DNA of 64,000 bases, taken from Devosia lucknowensis (GTDB lineage Bacteria > Pseudomonadota > Alphaproteobacteria > Rhizobiales > Devosiaceae). Under the pieces are notes generated by a model. It searched no databases, was not told the DNA's origin, and worked only from the letters and a program-made list of their open reading frames with translations. Each line of letters starts with the position of its first letter. The first letter of the stretch is position 1. Shown in pieces: positions 36,165 through 44,591 of the stretch. The DNA is taken from positions 372,001 to 436,000 of the forward strand of contig NZ_FXWK01000001.1 of assembly GCF_900177655.1 (NCBI RefSeq), written 5' to 3'. The position numbers and the translations under genes were made by a program.

Positions 36165-39100
36165 ATGACAGATCAATCCCTTCGCGCCCAAATTCGTGCT
36201 CGCCTTTATGCAGACGAATCCTCGCTTGTTCGCCAGTTGATCAGTGAAACCGGACTGGATGGGGGTGCCAGACGAGCGATTTCCGACCGCGCCGCCGGCC
36301 TCGTTGAGTCCGTCCGCAGCGGCACAAAGCTCGGCCTTATGGAAAGCTTCCTCGCCGAATATGGGCTCGACAGTGAGGAAGGCCTCGCCCTCATGTCGCT
36401 CGCCGAGGCACTGCTGCGCGTTCCGGACAGCGACACGATCGACGCTCTGATTCATGACAAGGTTGGCGGCGCCGACTGGGCCAGCCACTTCGGCGGCTCG
36501 CCAAGCCCGCTGGTCAACTTCTCCTCCTGGGCGCTGAACCTCACCGCCGACGTCCTGGGTGACCCAGAGGTGGGGCCCAAGTCGGCCATCCATCGCGCGG
36601 TGGCGCGGCTGGGCGAACCCGTCATCCGGACCGCGGTCGGCCACGCCATGCGCTTGATGGGCAGCCAGTTCGTGTTTGGCCGCACAATCGACGAGGCGGT
36701 GGGCAATGCGCGGCGCCCCGAGGCGCTGGGATACCGCTATTCCTATGATATGCTGGGCGAGGCCGCGCGCACCGCCGACGATGCGAAGCGTTATTTCGAA
36801 GCCTATCTCGGTGCGATCAACGCGCTTGCGCCACATTGCGTGCACGGCTCGGTGCGCGACAATCCTGGCATCTCGGTGAAGCTGAGCGCCCTGCATCCCC
36901 GCTATGAAGTCGCCCAGCGGGACCGGGTGATGTCGGAACTCGTTGCGTCTACCCGCGTCCTCGCCATCGCGGCGGCAAAGGCCAATATGGGTTTCAACAT
37001 CGATGCCGAGGAGGCAGACCGGCTCGACCTCTCGCTCGACGTCATCGAAGCGGTCCTTGCCACGCCCGAACTGGCCGGCTGGAACGGCTTCGGCGTGGTG
37101 GTTCAGGCCTATGGCAAGCGCGTGCTGCCGCTGATCGACTGGCTCGATGCCCTGGCGGAACGGCTGGACCGCCGCATCATGGTGCGGCTGGTCAAGGGTG
37201 CCTACTGGGACGCGGAGATCAAGCGAGCACAGGTGCAGGGATTTCCCGGTTATCCCGTGTTCACGCGCAAGTCGGCCACTGACGTGAGCTATATCGCAGC
37301 GGCGCGGAAGCTCTTCGGCGCCGGCCGCATCTATCCGCAATTCGCCACGCACAACGCGCATACGGCGGCTGCTATCCTGCACCTGGCATCGGCTGCGGGA
37401 CGGAGCACCGACACCTACGAATTCCAGCGGCTGCACGGCATGGGCGAACAGTTGCACGACGTGCTGCGCAAGACCGAGGGCACCACAACGCGGATCTACG
37501 CGCCCGTGGGCGCGCACAAGGATCTTCTGGCCTATCTGGTTCGCCGGCTTCTCGAGAACGGCGCGAACGGATCATTCGTCTATCAGATCGCCGATGAAGG
37601 CATTCCGGCAGCCACAGTTGCCGAAGACCCGATCGGCAAGCTCGAGGCATTCGGCAACGCCATTCCGAATCCGGCCATTCCGCAGCCGGCAGCGCTCTTC
37701 GGCAAGCGGGGCAATTCGAAGGGTCTCGATCTGACGGACCCGCTGGCGTTCGGCGCGGTTGAGTTGGCACGGGCACGCTACGCGACGCATCGCTGGCAGG
37801 CCCATAGCCTCATCCCCGGTGGGGGCACCGCCGGAGCGGGCAGGGCGGTGATCAATCCGGCCAACCATGCCGACACGGTTGGGACGGTTGTCGAAGCCGG
37901 TGAGCCCGAGGTTGCGGCAGCTTTCGCGGCAGCAAAGGCGAGCGGCTGGGGCGACGTGCCGGTCGACGAGCGCGCGGGCATGCTTCGCCGCGCCGCCGAT
38001 CTCTACGAGGCCAGTGCCGCGGAATTCTACGCGCTCCTCGCCCGCGAGGCCGGCAAGACCTGGGCGGATGCGGTTGCCGAAGTGCGCGAGGCCGTCGATT
38101 TCCTGCGCTATTATGCGGAGGAAGCGGCAAACTTTGCCGCGCCGCCCCGCGGCCCGTTCGTCTGCATCTCGCCCTGGAATTTTCCCCTCGCCATCTTTAC
38201 CGGACAGATCGCGGCGGCCCTGGTGGCAGGCAATCCCGTCTTGGCCAAGCCCGCGCCGCAGACCCCCATCATTGCATTCCGCGCCACTCAGCTGATGCAC
38301 GAGGCGGGGCTGCCGCCCGATGCACTTCAGCTGTTGACCGGCGGGCCAGAGGTCGGCGGGTTGCTGACTTCGAACCCGTCCGTGGCCGGCGTCGCCTTCA
38401 CCGGATCTCTGCCCACCGCTCGGCGCATCGAGCAGAGCCTGGCCGAAAATGCCGTGCCGGACACACCTTTCATCGCCGAAACCGGCGGCCTCAATGCCCT
38501 GGTCGTCGACACCACTGCGCTCACCGAACAGGCGGTACGCGACATCATCGCCTCGGCCTTCCAGTCGGCCGGCCAGCGCTGTTCGGCCCTGCGCATTCTC
38601 TACGTGCAGGAGGAAGCCGCCGAGCGCACCATCGACATGCTCAAGGGTGCAATGGACGAACTCGTGCCGGGCGATCCGTGGCTCCTCGCGAGCGATGTCG
38701 GGCCCATCATCGACACGACGGCCCGCGACAAGATCGAGGCCTACGTCTCGGAGCGGCAGGACCGGGTGATGCACCGGTTGAGCGCACCTCCCAGTGGGAC
38801 GTTTGTCGGTCCTGCGGTGCTCAAGGTGTCCGGCATCGAGGATATTCCGGAAGAAATCTTCGGTCCGGTGCTGCATGTAGCGACGTTCCCTAGCGAGGAT
38901 CTCGACAAGGTCATCGCCGCGATCAACGCCTCGGGTTACGGCCTGACCTTCGGGATGCATACCCGCATTTCCTCCCGGGTGAAGAAGCTCGCCCGACAGG
39001 TCCATGCCGGAAATATCTATGTCAACCGCAACCAGATCGGGGCCGTCGTTGGCAGCCAGCCGTTTGGCGGGGAAGGGCTTTCTGGCACCGGGCCGAAGGC

Positions 39101-39536
39101 CGGCGGGCCGCATTATCTGCCGCGTTTCACCACGGCAGCGATGGGTTTGCAGCAGCGTGCGCTGGAACTGCCGGGGCCGACAGGCGAAAGCAATGTGCTC
39201 CATGTCGCCCCGCGCGGCACGCTGCTGTGCCTGGGTCCCAGCGCCGCAGATATCGCGGCGCAGCAGGCCATGGCTGCCAAAGCAGGATGCCCAGCGATCA
39301 CCAGCGAATTGGATGCCGGGCAACTGGTCGCCGGATCCGGCTTCGATGCGGTGGCCTGGTTCGGAGACACCGAGGGTCTGAGAGACATCCGCCAGGCGCT
39401 GGCGCAGCGGGCAGGGGCGCTGCTGCCGATCGTTACCGCGCCGGAAGACGCGGGACGCCTGCAGCTCGAGCGGCACGTCTGCATCGACACGACGGCTGCC
39501 GGCGGCAATGCCTCGCTGATGGCGTCTGCAGGCTAA
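36165..39536 (+). CDS. putA: Bifunctional proline dehydrogenase / glutamate-semialdehyde dehydrogenase, 1123 aa
   Basis: PutA oxidises proline to glutamate in two steps. The FAD-dependent proline dehydrogenase barrel spans about residues 60-470 (VSVKLSALHPRYE; LVKGAYWDAEIKRAQ; FATHNAHT). The aldehyde dehydrogenase follows (about 530-990) with ETGGLNALVVD and the catalytic cysteine in FQSAGQRCSALR. A ~100-residue C-terminal extension and lack of an N-terminal ribbon-helix-helix DNA-binding domain fit a type B PutA, which cannot repress itself; the divergent Lrp protein fills that role. ATG 36165 is preferred; an in-frame ATG at 36135 is possible. Confidence 0.95.
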   Translation: MTDQSLRAQIRARLYADESSLVRQLISETGLDGGARRAISDRAAGLVESVRSGTKLGLMESFLAEYGLDSEEGLALMSLAEALLRVPDSDTIDALIHDKVGGADWASHFGGSPSPLVNFSSWALNLTADVLGDPEVGPKSAIHRAVARLGEPVIRTAVGHAMRLMGSQFVFGRTIDEAVGNARRPEALGYRYSYDMLGEAARTADDAKRYFEAYLGAINALAPHCVHGSVRDNPGISVKLSALHPRYEVAQRDRVMSELVASTRVLAIAAAKANMGFNIDAEEADRLDLSLDVIEAVLATPELAGWNGFGVVVQAYGKRVLPLIDWLDALAERLDRRIMVRLVKGAYWDAEIKRAQVQGFPGYPVFTRKSATDVSYIAAARKLFGAGRIYPQFATHNAHTAAAILHLASAAGRSTDTYEFQRLHGMGEQLHDVLRKTEGTTTRIYAPVGAHKDLLAYLVRRLLENGANGSFVYQIADEGIPAATVAEDPIGKLEAFGNAIPNPAIPQPAALFGKRGNSKGLDLTDPLAFGAVELARARYATHRWQAHSLIPGGGTAGAGRAVINPANHADTVGTVVEAGEPEVAAAFAAAKASGWGDVPVDERAGMLRRAADLYEASAAEFYALLAREAGKTWADAVAEVREAVDFLRYYAEEAANFAAPPRGPFVCISPWNFPLAIFTGQIAAALVAGNPVLAKPAPQTPIIAFRATQLMHEAGLPPDALQLLTGGPEVGGLLTSNPSVAGVAFTGSLPTARRIEQSLAENAVPDTPFIAETGGLNALVVDTTALTEQAVRDIIASAFQSAGQRCSALRILYVQEEAAERTIDMLKGAMDELVPGDPWLLASDVGPIIDTTARDKIEAYVSERQDRVMHRLSAPPSGTFVGPAVLKVSGIEDIPEEIFGPVLHVATFPSEDLDKVIAAINASGYGLTFGMHTRISSRVKKLARQVHAGNIYVNRNQIGAVVGSQPFGGEGLSGTGPKAGGPHYLPRFTTAAMGLQQRALELPGPTGESNVLHVAPRGTLLCLGPSAADIAAQQAMAAKAGCPAITSELDAGQLVAGSGFDAVAWFGDTEGLRDIRQALAQRAGALLPIVTAPEDAGRLQLERHVCIDTTAAGGNASLMASAG

Positions 39537-39547
39537 CAGCGACGATC

Positions 39548-39574
39548 CACCGGCCCCTGTGTCGCGGGCCGGTG
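39548..39574. terminator. Hairpin between convergent putA and GAF-protein genes
   Basis: CACCGGCCC and GGGCCGGTG form a perfect 9-bp stem with a 9-nt loop, placed between two convergent stop codons. There is no T run, so it may work with Rho or simply protect the mRNA ends. Confidence 0.55.
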
Positions 39575-39588
39575 TGAGGCGACGCAGA

Positions 39589-40077
39589 CTAGCGGGCTGC
39601 CAGGACGGCGAGCTTGGCGGGTATGAGAAGCACGTCGCGGATCGTCTGCAGGCGCTCGGGCGTATAATGGTGCGCGACGTCGAGCAGGTTCATGCAGCCC
39701 ACCAGTTCGTCCTTGAGGATGATCGGCACATTGACCACCGACTGACAACCGAGCTGGTCGATGAGCTCGTGGTCGAACAGCACCTTCGCGATATCCTCGA
39801 TCGTGTTCGCGACGAAGAATTCGCGCTTGCCGTGGACGATGTCGAACCAGGGCCCGTAGTTGAGTGGCTTTGTGCCGGAGGTAGGGTAGCTCACCGGGTC
39901 GCTGGTATAAGCGCGGCGCGACAGTTCGGCCTCCATGTCCACCAGCATGACCGTGAACAGCTTGGCACCCACGACCGCACGCGCCAGATCCTGCAAGGCA
40001 GTAAAGGCCGCCTCGGCAGTCTTGGCCTTGGCAATGGCAGCGTCGAACGCGCTGAGGGCAGCTTGATGTTCAGTCAT
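39589..40077 (-). CDS. GAF-domain protein, 162 aa
   Basis: The protein is essentially a single GAF small-molecule-binding domain (core NYGPWFDIVHGKREFFV to GCMNLLDVAHHYTPERLQ) with no output domain, signal peptide or membrane segment. Cysteines occur in LGCQSVVNVP and VGCMNLLD. It starts 22 nt after the last ATPase gene of the peptide importer, with AAGGA 8 nt before the ATG, so it is probably in that operon. It could sense the transported compound or act as an enzyme of the free-methionine-sulfoxide-reductase type; the latter is weakly supported. Confidence 0.7.
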   Translation of the reverse strand: MTEHQAALSAFDAAIAKAKTAEAAFTALQDLARAVVGAKLFTVMLVDMEAELSRRAYTSDPVSYPTSGTKPLNYGPWFDIVHGKREFFVANTIEDIAKVLFDHELIDQLGCQSVVNVPIILKDELVGCMNLLDVAHHYTPERLQTIRDVLLIPAKLAVLAAR

Positions 40078-40099
40078 CTTGATAGTCCTTGGATAGAGT

Positions 40100-40834
40100 T
40101 CAGGCGCTTTCGGAAGCCGCCAGAAGTTCGCGCGAATACGGCTGGTCCAGACTGCCGGCCTTGAGCTGGGCGACGTCAGCCACCTCGACGATGCGGCCAT
40201 GACGCATGACAGCGAGACGGTCGCAGAGGAAGCTGACCACCGGGAGGTTGTGCGTGACAAGCAGATAGGTCAGGCCCTGCTCGCGCCGCAGACGCTTGAG
40301 CAGGTTGAGGATTTCCGCCTGCACCGACACGTCCAGAGCCGATGTCGGTTCGTCCAGAAGCAGGACCTCGGGTTCGAGCATCAGGGCGCGTGCAATCGCC
40401 ACGCGCTGGCGCTGCCCACCCGAAAGCTGATGCGGAAAACGGAAGCGGAAACGCTGGTCGAGACCGACATCGCGCAACACCGCATCGACCCGCTCGCCAC
40501 GATTGCCGATGCCGTGGATGGCGAGCGGTTCGGAGAGGGCGGCATCGATGGTCTTGCGCGGGTGAAGCGATCCGTAGGGATCCTGGAAAACCATCTGCAC
40601 CTGCCGCGAGACGCCGCGATCGACCCGATGGGTGCGCGGCGTGCCCATGACAGAAATCGCGCCGGTCCAATCCGGTGCAAGTCCCGCAATTGCCCGCAAG
40701 ATCGTCGACTTCCCCGAACCGCTCTCACCCACGAGCGCAAAGCTTTCCCCGGCGCCGATCGCAAGGTTGACGCCATGGACCACCTTGGTGTCGCCATACG
40801 AAATGTCGAGATTCTGGAGGTCTATGGCGTTCAT
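40100..40834 (-). CDS. Peptide ABC transporter ATP-binding protein, DppF-like, 244 aa
   Basis: ATPase subunit with GESGSGKST (Walker A, near residue 37), LSGGQRQRV (signature) and EVLLLDEPTSALD (Walker B). It is short for the family and lacks the Cys-rich C-terminal extension of typical OppF, ending shortly after the H-loop (LLVTHNLPVVSFLC). The ATG at 40834 overlaps the preceding ATPase stop as ATGA. Confidence 0.9.
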   Translation of the reverse strand: MNAIDLQNLDISYGDTKVVHGVNLAIGAGESFALVGESGSGKSTILRAIAGLAPDWTGAISVMGTPRTHRVDRGVSRQVQMVFQDPYGSLHPRKTIDAALSEPLAIHGIGNRGERVDAVLRDVGLDQRFRFRFPHQLSGGQRQRVAIARALMLEPEVLLLDEPTSALDVSVQAEILNLLKRLRREQGLTYLLVTHNLPVVSFLCDRLAVMRHGRIVEVADVAQLKAGSLDQPYSRELLAASESA

Positions 40835-41667
40835 GTGCCGGCCCACTGCGTACGGTCGAGCACGGGAAGTTCGTCTCGGTTTTCATTGATCACGGGCATC
40901 GCCGCCAGGAGCCCGCGGGTATAGGGATGCTGGGCGTTTTCCAGCTGGCCGGCGGCGCATTCTTCAACAACCCGGCCCGCATTCATCACCAGGATCCTGT
41001 CGCAATAGCGACTGACTAGTGCCAGGTCGTGGCTGATCAGGATCAGGCCCATGCCCTTGTCGCGCACCAGCGTATCGATGATGTCGAGCACCTGCGCCTG
41101 CACCGACACATCGAGCGCTGAAGTCGGCTCGTCCGCGATCAGCAGTTCCGGTTCGGGGATGAGCATCATGGCGATCATGATGCGCTGCCCCATGCCGCCC
41201 GAGACCTCATGTGGATAGAGCCTGGCGACGCGTTCGGGGTCGTTGATGCGCACCGCATGCAGCATGTCGATAATGCGGGCCTGAACGGCGCTGCGCGGCA
41301 GCTTTTGGTGGGTGACCAGCGCCTCCGCAATCTGCTCGCCCACGGTCATAATCGGATTGAGCGAGAATTTCGGATCCTGCATGACCATGGAAATTCGGGC
41401 GCCGCGAATGGAGCGCATCTGCTTTTCGGACTGGTCGAGAATGTCGATGCCCTCGAAAAGCAGCTTGTCTGCGGTCACCTGTCCCGGCTTGCGGATCAAC
41501 TTGAGGATCGAACGGCCAGTCATGGACTTGCCTGAGCCGGACTCGCCGACGATGCCGAGCCGCTCCCGACCAAGCGTGAAGCTGAGGCCCTTCACGACCT
41601 CGACCCGTCCGGAATGCGTCGGAAAGCTGACGCGCAGGTTTTCGACTTCTAGGAGGGGTGAGGTCAT
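40831..41667 (-). CDS. Peptide ABC transporter ATP-binding protein, DppD-like, 278 aa
   Basis: ATPase subunit with GESGSGKS (followed by Met), the signature VSGGMGQRI (a Gly in place of the usual Arg) and ELLIADEPTSALD. The start at 41667 follows GGAGGG and begins MTSPLLEVENLRVSF, the normal family start; the longer upstream frame lacks similarity. A 145-nt gap separates it from the permease gene upstream, containing no gene. Like its partner it lacks a long C-terminal extension. Confidence 0.9.
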   Translation of the reverse strand: MTSPLLEVENLRVSFPTHSGRVEVVKGLSFTLGRERLGIVGESGSGKSMTGRSILKLIRKPGQVTADKLLFEGIDILDQSEKQMRSIRGARISMVMQDPKFSLNPIMTVGEQIAEALVTHQKLPRSAVQARIIDMLHAVRINDPERVARLYPHEVSGGMGQRIMIAMMLIPEPELLIADEPTSALDVSVQAQVLDIIDTLVRDKGMGLILISHDLALVSRYCDRILVMNAGRVVEECAAGQLENAQHPYTRGLLAAMPVINENRDELPVLDRTQWAGT

Positions 41668-41812
41668 TCTTGGATACCCTCCGCTACCACCGCGCCGCCC
41701 ACGGACTCGATCCAAGGTCCATTCGCAATCCGGCACACGCTTTGAGTGGTCCTCGGGTCGAGCCCGGGGACGGCATCGTGGGTGGTGCAAGGGGCGAGAT
41801 AAATCAAAAACA

Positions 41813-42715
41813 TCAGCTCTTGCCCTCGCTCTTGGGATCGAGCACGTCGCGCAAGCCATCGCCAAGGAAGCAGAAGCCGAGCGACACGATGATGATCGCA
41901 AAGCCGGGCATGGTTGCGACCCACCACTGGTCGAGGATGAAGGTGCGGCCACGCGAGATCATTGCGCCCCATTCCGGTAGCGGCGGCTGAGCGCCAAGGC
42001 CGATGAAGCCAAGACCTGCCGCCGTCAAAATAACGCCGGCCATGTCGAGCGTGACGCGGATGATCATCGAAGACGTGCAGAGAGGCAGGATATGCTGGAC
42101 GATCACCCGGATCGGTCCACCGCCGGCCAGCTGCACCGCAGAAATATATTCGGCATTGCGAATGGTGAGCGTCTCGGCGTGGGCTATGCGGGCGTAGGCC
42201 GGCCACGACGTGATGGCGATGGCGATGATGGCATTGTTGATACCTGGCCCAAGCGCCGCGACGAAGGCCAGCGCCAGGATCAGCTTGGGCAGCGACAGGA
42301 AGATATCGGTGATGCCCATGAGAATGCGATCGACCCAGCCGCCGAAATAGCCCGCGATCGCGCCGACCAGGAGCCCGAGGGGAGCCGAAATGAGGGCCAC
42401 CAGGCCGACGATGGTCAGTGTGATCTGCGAACCCCATACGACGCGGGAGAAAATGTCCCGTCCCAGTTCATCTGTCCCCATCCAGTATTCAGACGAGGGC
42501 GGCAAGAGGCGGGCGGACAGGTTTTGCCCGGTGGGCGAATAGGGTGCGATCCAGGGCGCGAACACCGCCGTGAAAATCAGCACGAGGATGATCACGCCGC
42601 CCAGCACGGACAACGGATTACGCAGCAGTGCGGTGAACACGCGATAGGCGCGGCCGGCATTGGCCTGCATGCGGGACGTGGGGCTGTCGGCAAGAAGCCA
42701 GTCGCGGGTGCTCAT
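41813..42715 (-). CDS. Peptide ABC transporter permease, DppC-like, 300 aa
   Basis: Integral membrane subunit with first helix LSVLGGVIILVLIFTAVFAPWI, the GTDELGRDIFSRVVWG block diagnostic of DppC, and a coupling loop around residue 190 (QLAGGGPIRVIVQHILP). It overlaps the DppB-like gene by one base (stop/start). Confidence 0.92.
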   Translation of the reverse strand: MSTRDWLLADSPTSRMQANAGRAYRVFTALLRNPLSVLGGVIILVLIFTAVFAPWIAPYSPTGQNLSARLLPPSSEYWMGTDELGRDIFSRVVWGSQITLTIVGLVALISAPLGLLVGAIAGYFGGWVDRILMGITDIFLSLPKLILALAFVAALGPGINNAIIAIAITSWPAYARIAHAETLTIRNAEYISAVQLAGGGPIRVIVQHILPLCTSSMIIRVTLDMAGVILTAAGLGFIGLGAQPPLPEWGAMISRGRTFILDQWWVATMPGFAIIIVSLGFCFLGDGLRDVLDPKSEGKS

Positions 42716-43788
42716 CAGCGGGCCCTCGGGTCGAGGACGCGATACAGCACGTCCGAAACTTTGTTGATGACGATGAACACGGCGCCGATCACCAGCGTCG
42801 AGCCGAGCACGGCGTTCATGTCGGCATTGAGAAGCGCGGTCGTCAGGTAGTTGCCGATGCCCGGCCAGGAAAACACGGTCTCGATCATCACCGAGCCTTC
42901 CAGCAGCCCGGCGTAGGAAAGCCCGATGACTGTTATCAGCGGCACGCGAATTGGCTTGAAAGCATGACGCCAGATGACCACGCGCTCAGGCACACCCTTG
43001 ACGCGGGCGGTGGTGACGAATTCCTGGCTCAGCTGGTCGAGCATGAACGAGCGCGTCATGCGGGCGATATAGGCGAGGCTGAAGAAGCCGAGCACGGAAG
43101 CGGGCAGAATGATGTGGCTGACGGCGTTCCAGAAAATGTCGATCTCGCCCCTGATCAGCGAGTCGATGAGGATCATTCCGGTGACGGGCTGAACGAGCCC
43201 ATCGTAGAAAATGTCCAGTCGGCCTGGTCCGCCGACCCAGCGCAGGCGGGCGTAAAACACCGCGAGACCGACAAGGCCCAGCCAGAAGGCGGGAACCGAA
43301 TAGCCGAGCAGCCCGACGACGCGAATGGCCTGATCCAGCCAACTGCCCTGCCGCGCCGCTGCCGTGACGCCGAGGGGAACCCCGAGCGCAATGCCGATCA
43401 GGATGCCCAGCGTCGCCATTTCGAACGTGGCGGGGAAGAAGCGGCTGAGATCGTCGATGACGGCGCGGCCGGTGGAGACCGAGCGTCCAAGGTCGCCGGT
43501 GAGCACGTTGCCAACGTAAGAAATGAACTGCTGCCACAGCGGGCGATCGAGCCCCATGGCAATCTTGGCCGCGTCATACTGCGCCTGCGTGGCGCGATCG
43601 CCGACCACCGAGAGGACCGGATCGATGGGAATGACCCGGCCGATGAAGAAGGTGATGGCAAGCAGGCCCAGAAAGGTGAGGAAAAGCGTCAGCACGAAGC
43701 CGCCAACCGTCAAGACATTCCGGCGCAGGCGCTTGTTGCGCGCGCTGGTCGGAGCCTCTGTGGGGGCTATTTGCTGATCTATCGCCAC
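42715..43788 (-). CDS. Peptide ABC transporter permease, DppB-like, 357 aa
   Basis: First gene of the minus-strand half of the peptide importer. The first helix (GFVLTLFLTFLGLLAITFFIGRVIP) is preceded by a ~30-residue cytoplasmic tail. DppB hallmarks are MGLDRPLWQQFISYVGNVLTGDLGRS and the coupling loop TARVKGVPERVVIWRHAFK. It is divergent from the XRE-cupin regulator across 134 bp. Confidence 0.92.
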   Translation of the reverse strand: MAIDQQIAPTEAPTSARNKRLRRNVLTVGGFVLTLFLTFLGLLAITFFIGRVIPIDPVLSVVGDRATQAQYDAAKIAMGLDRPLWQQFISYVGNVLTGDLGRSVSTGRAVIDDLSRFFPATFEMATLGILIGIALGVPLGVTAAARQGSWLDQAIRVVGLLGYSVPAFWLGLVGLAVFYARLRWVGGPGRLDIFYDGLVQPVTGMILIDSLIRGEIDIFWNAVSHIILPASVLGFFSLAYIARMTRSFMLDQLSQEFVTTARVKGVPERVVIWRHAFKPIRVPLITVIGLSYAGLLEGSVMIETVFSWPGIGNYLTTALLNADMNAVLGSTLVIGAVFIVINKVSDVLYRVLDPRAR

Positions 43789-43922
43789 GCCAAAATCCTC
43801 TTGCGAAAACAGCGGTCTAGCAGCGTCGGACGGGTCCGTCGCAGTTTTGCAGAGGCTGCATATTTCGCTTTCACCATATAGAAGATTTTGCTTATATCAA
43901 AAAAATTTTGGTGGAGGCGCGC

Positions 43923-44591
43923 TTGGCGGAAGCATTGGCAAGTCGGGAATCTGGGCACCCAAAAGTGGGTGCGTTGATCCGTGCGCGCCGTCGCCAGCAG
44001 CAACTCACGCTGGTCGAACTAGGGGAAGCGGCGCACGTTTCAGTCGGCTATCTCAGCCAGGTCGAGCGCGATCACGCGACGCCTTCGCTGGGCACGCTGG
44101 CGCAGATCGCGCGGGCGCTCGGCGTGTCGATCGACTATTTCGTCGCCGCTCCCGCCACGCATAACGCATTGACCCGGGATGGAGAGCGCAACCGCTTTTC
44201 TCTCGATGGCTCCTCGATTGTCTATGAACGTATCGGCGCCGACTTTCCGGGCAACCAGCTGTCGAGCTTTCTCATGACCGTGCCGCCGGGCTACCGCTCG
44301 GAGACGGTGTCGCATGAAGGCGAAGAAATCCTCTATGTGCTCGAAGGCGCAATCACCCAGCGCCTCGATGGCGAGGACATGCTGATGCGCGCCGGCGACA
44401 GCCTGCACTTCCGCGGCAATCGCCCGCATTCGTGGTCCAACCATACCGATCAACCCGCGCGCCTGCTGTGGACGGGCACGCTGGCACTCTTTCGCTCGAC
44501 GGCGCGGCCACGGCCCGCCCTTGCGAGGCCCAAAGCCGGTGCCGAAAAACCGGCCCGGAAAAAAGTCACCCCAAAGGAGAAACGACCATGA
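43923..44591 (+). CDS. XRE-family regulator with C-terminal cupin domain, 222 aa
   Basis: An N-terminal lambda-repressor-type helix-turn-helix (LVELGEAAHVSVGYLSQVERDHATPSLGTL) is fused to a cupin ligand-binding barrel (HEGEEILYVLEGAITQRLDGED; GDSLHFRGNRPHSW). A basic Pro/Ala/Lys tail ends the protein. The TTG at 43923 is preferred because GGAGG lies 6 nt upstream; TTG 43908 and GTG 43911 are alternatives. Its stop overlaps the binding-protein start as ATGA, and it is divergent from the permease genes, so it likely controls both halves of the importer. The ligand is unknown. Confidence 0.85.
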   Translation: MAEALASRESGHPKVGALIRARRRQQQLTLVELGEAAHVSVGYLSQVERDHATPSLGTLAQIARALGVSIDYFVAAPATHNALTRDGERNRFSLDGSSIVYERIGADFPGNQLSSFLMTVPPGYRSETVSHEGEEILYVLEGAITQRLDGEDMLMRAGDSLHFRGNRPHSWSNHTDQPARLLWTGTLALFRSTARPRPALARPKAGAEKPARKKVTPKEKRP

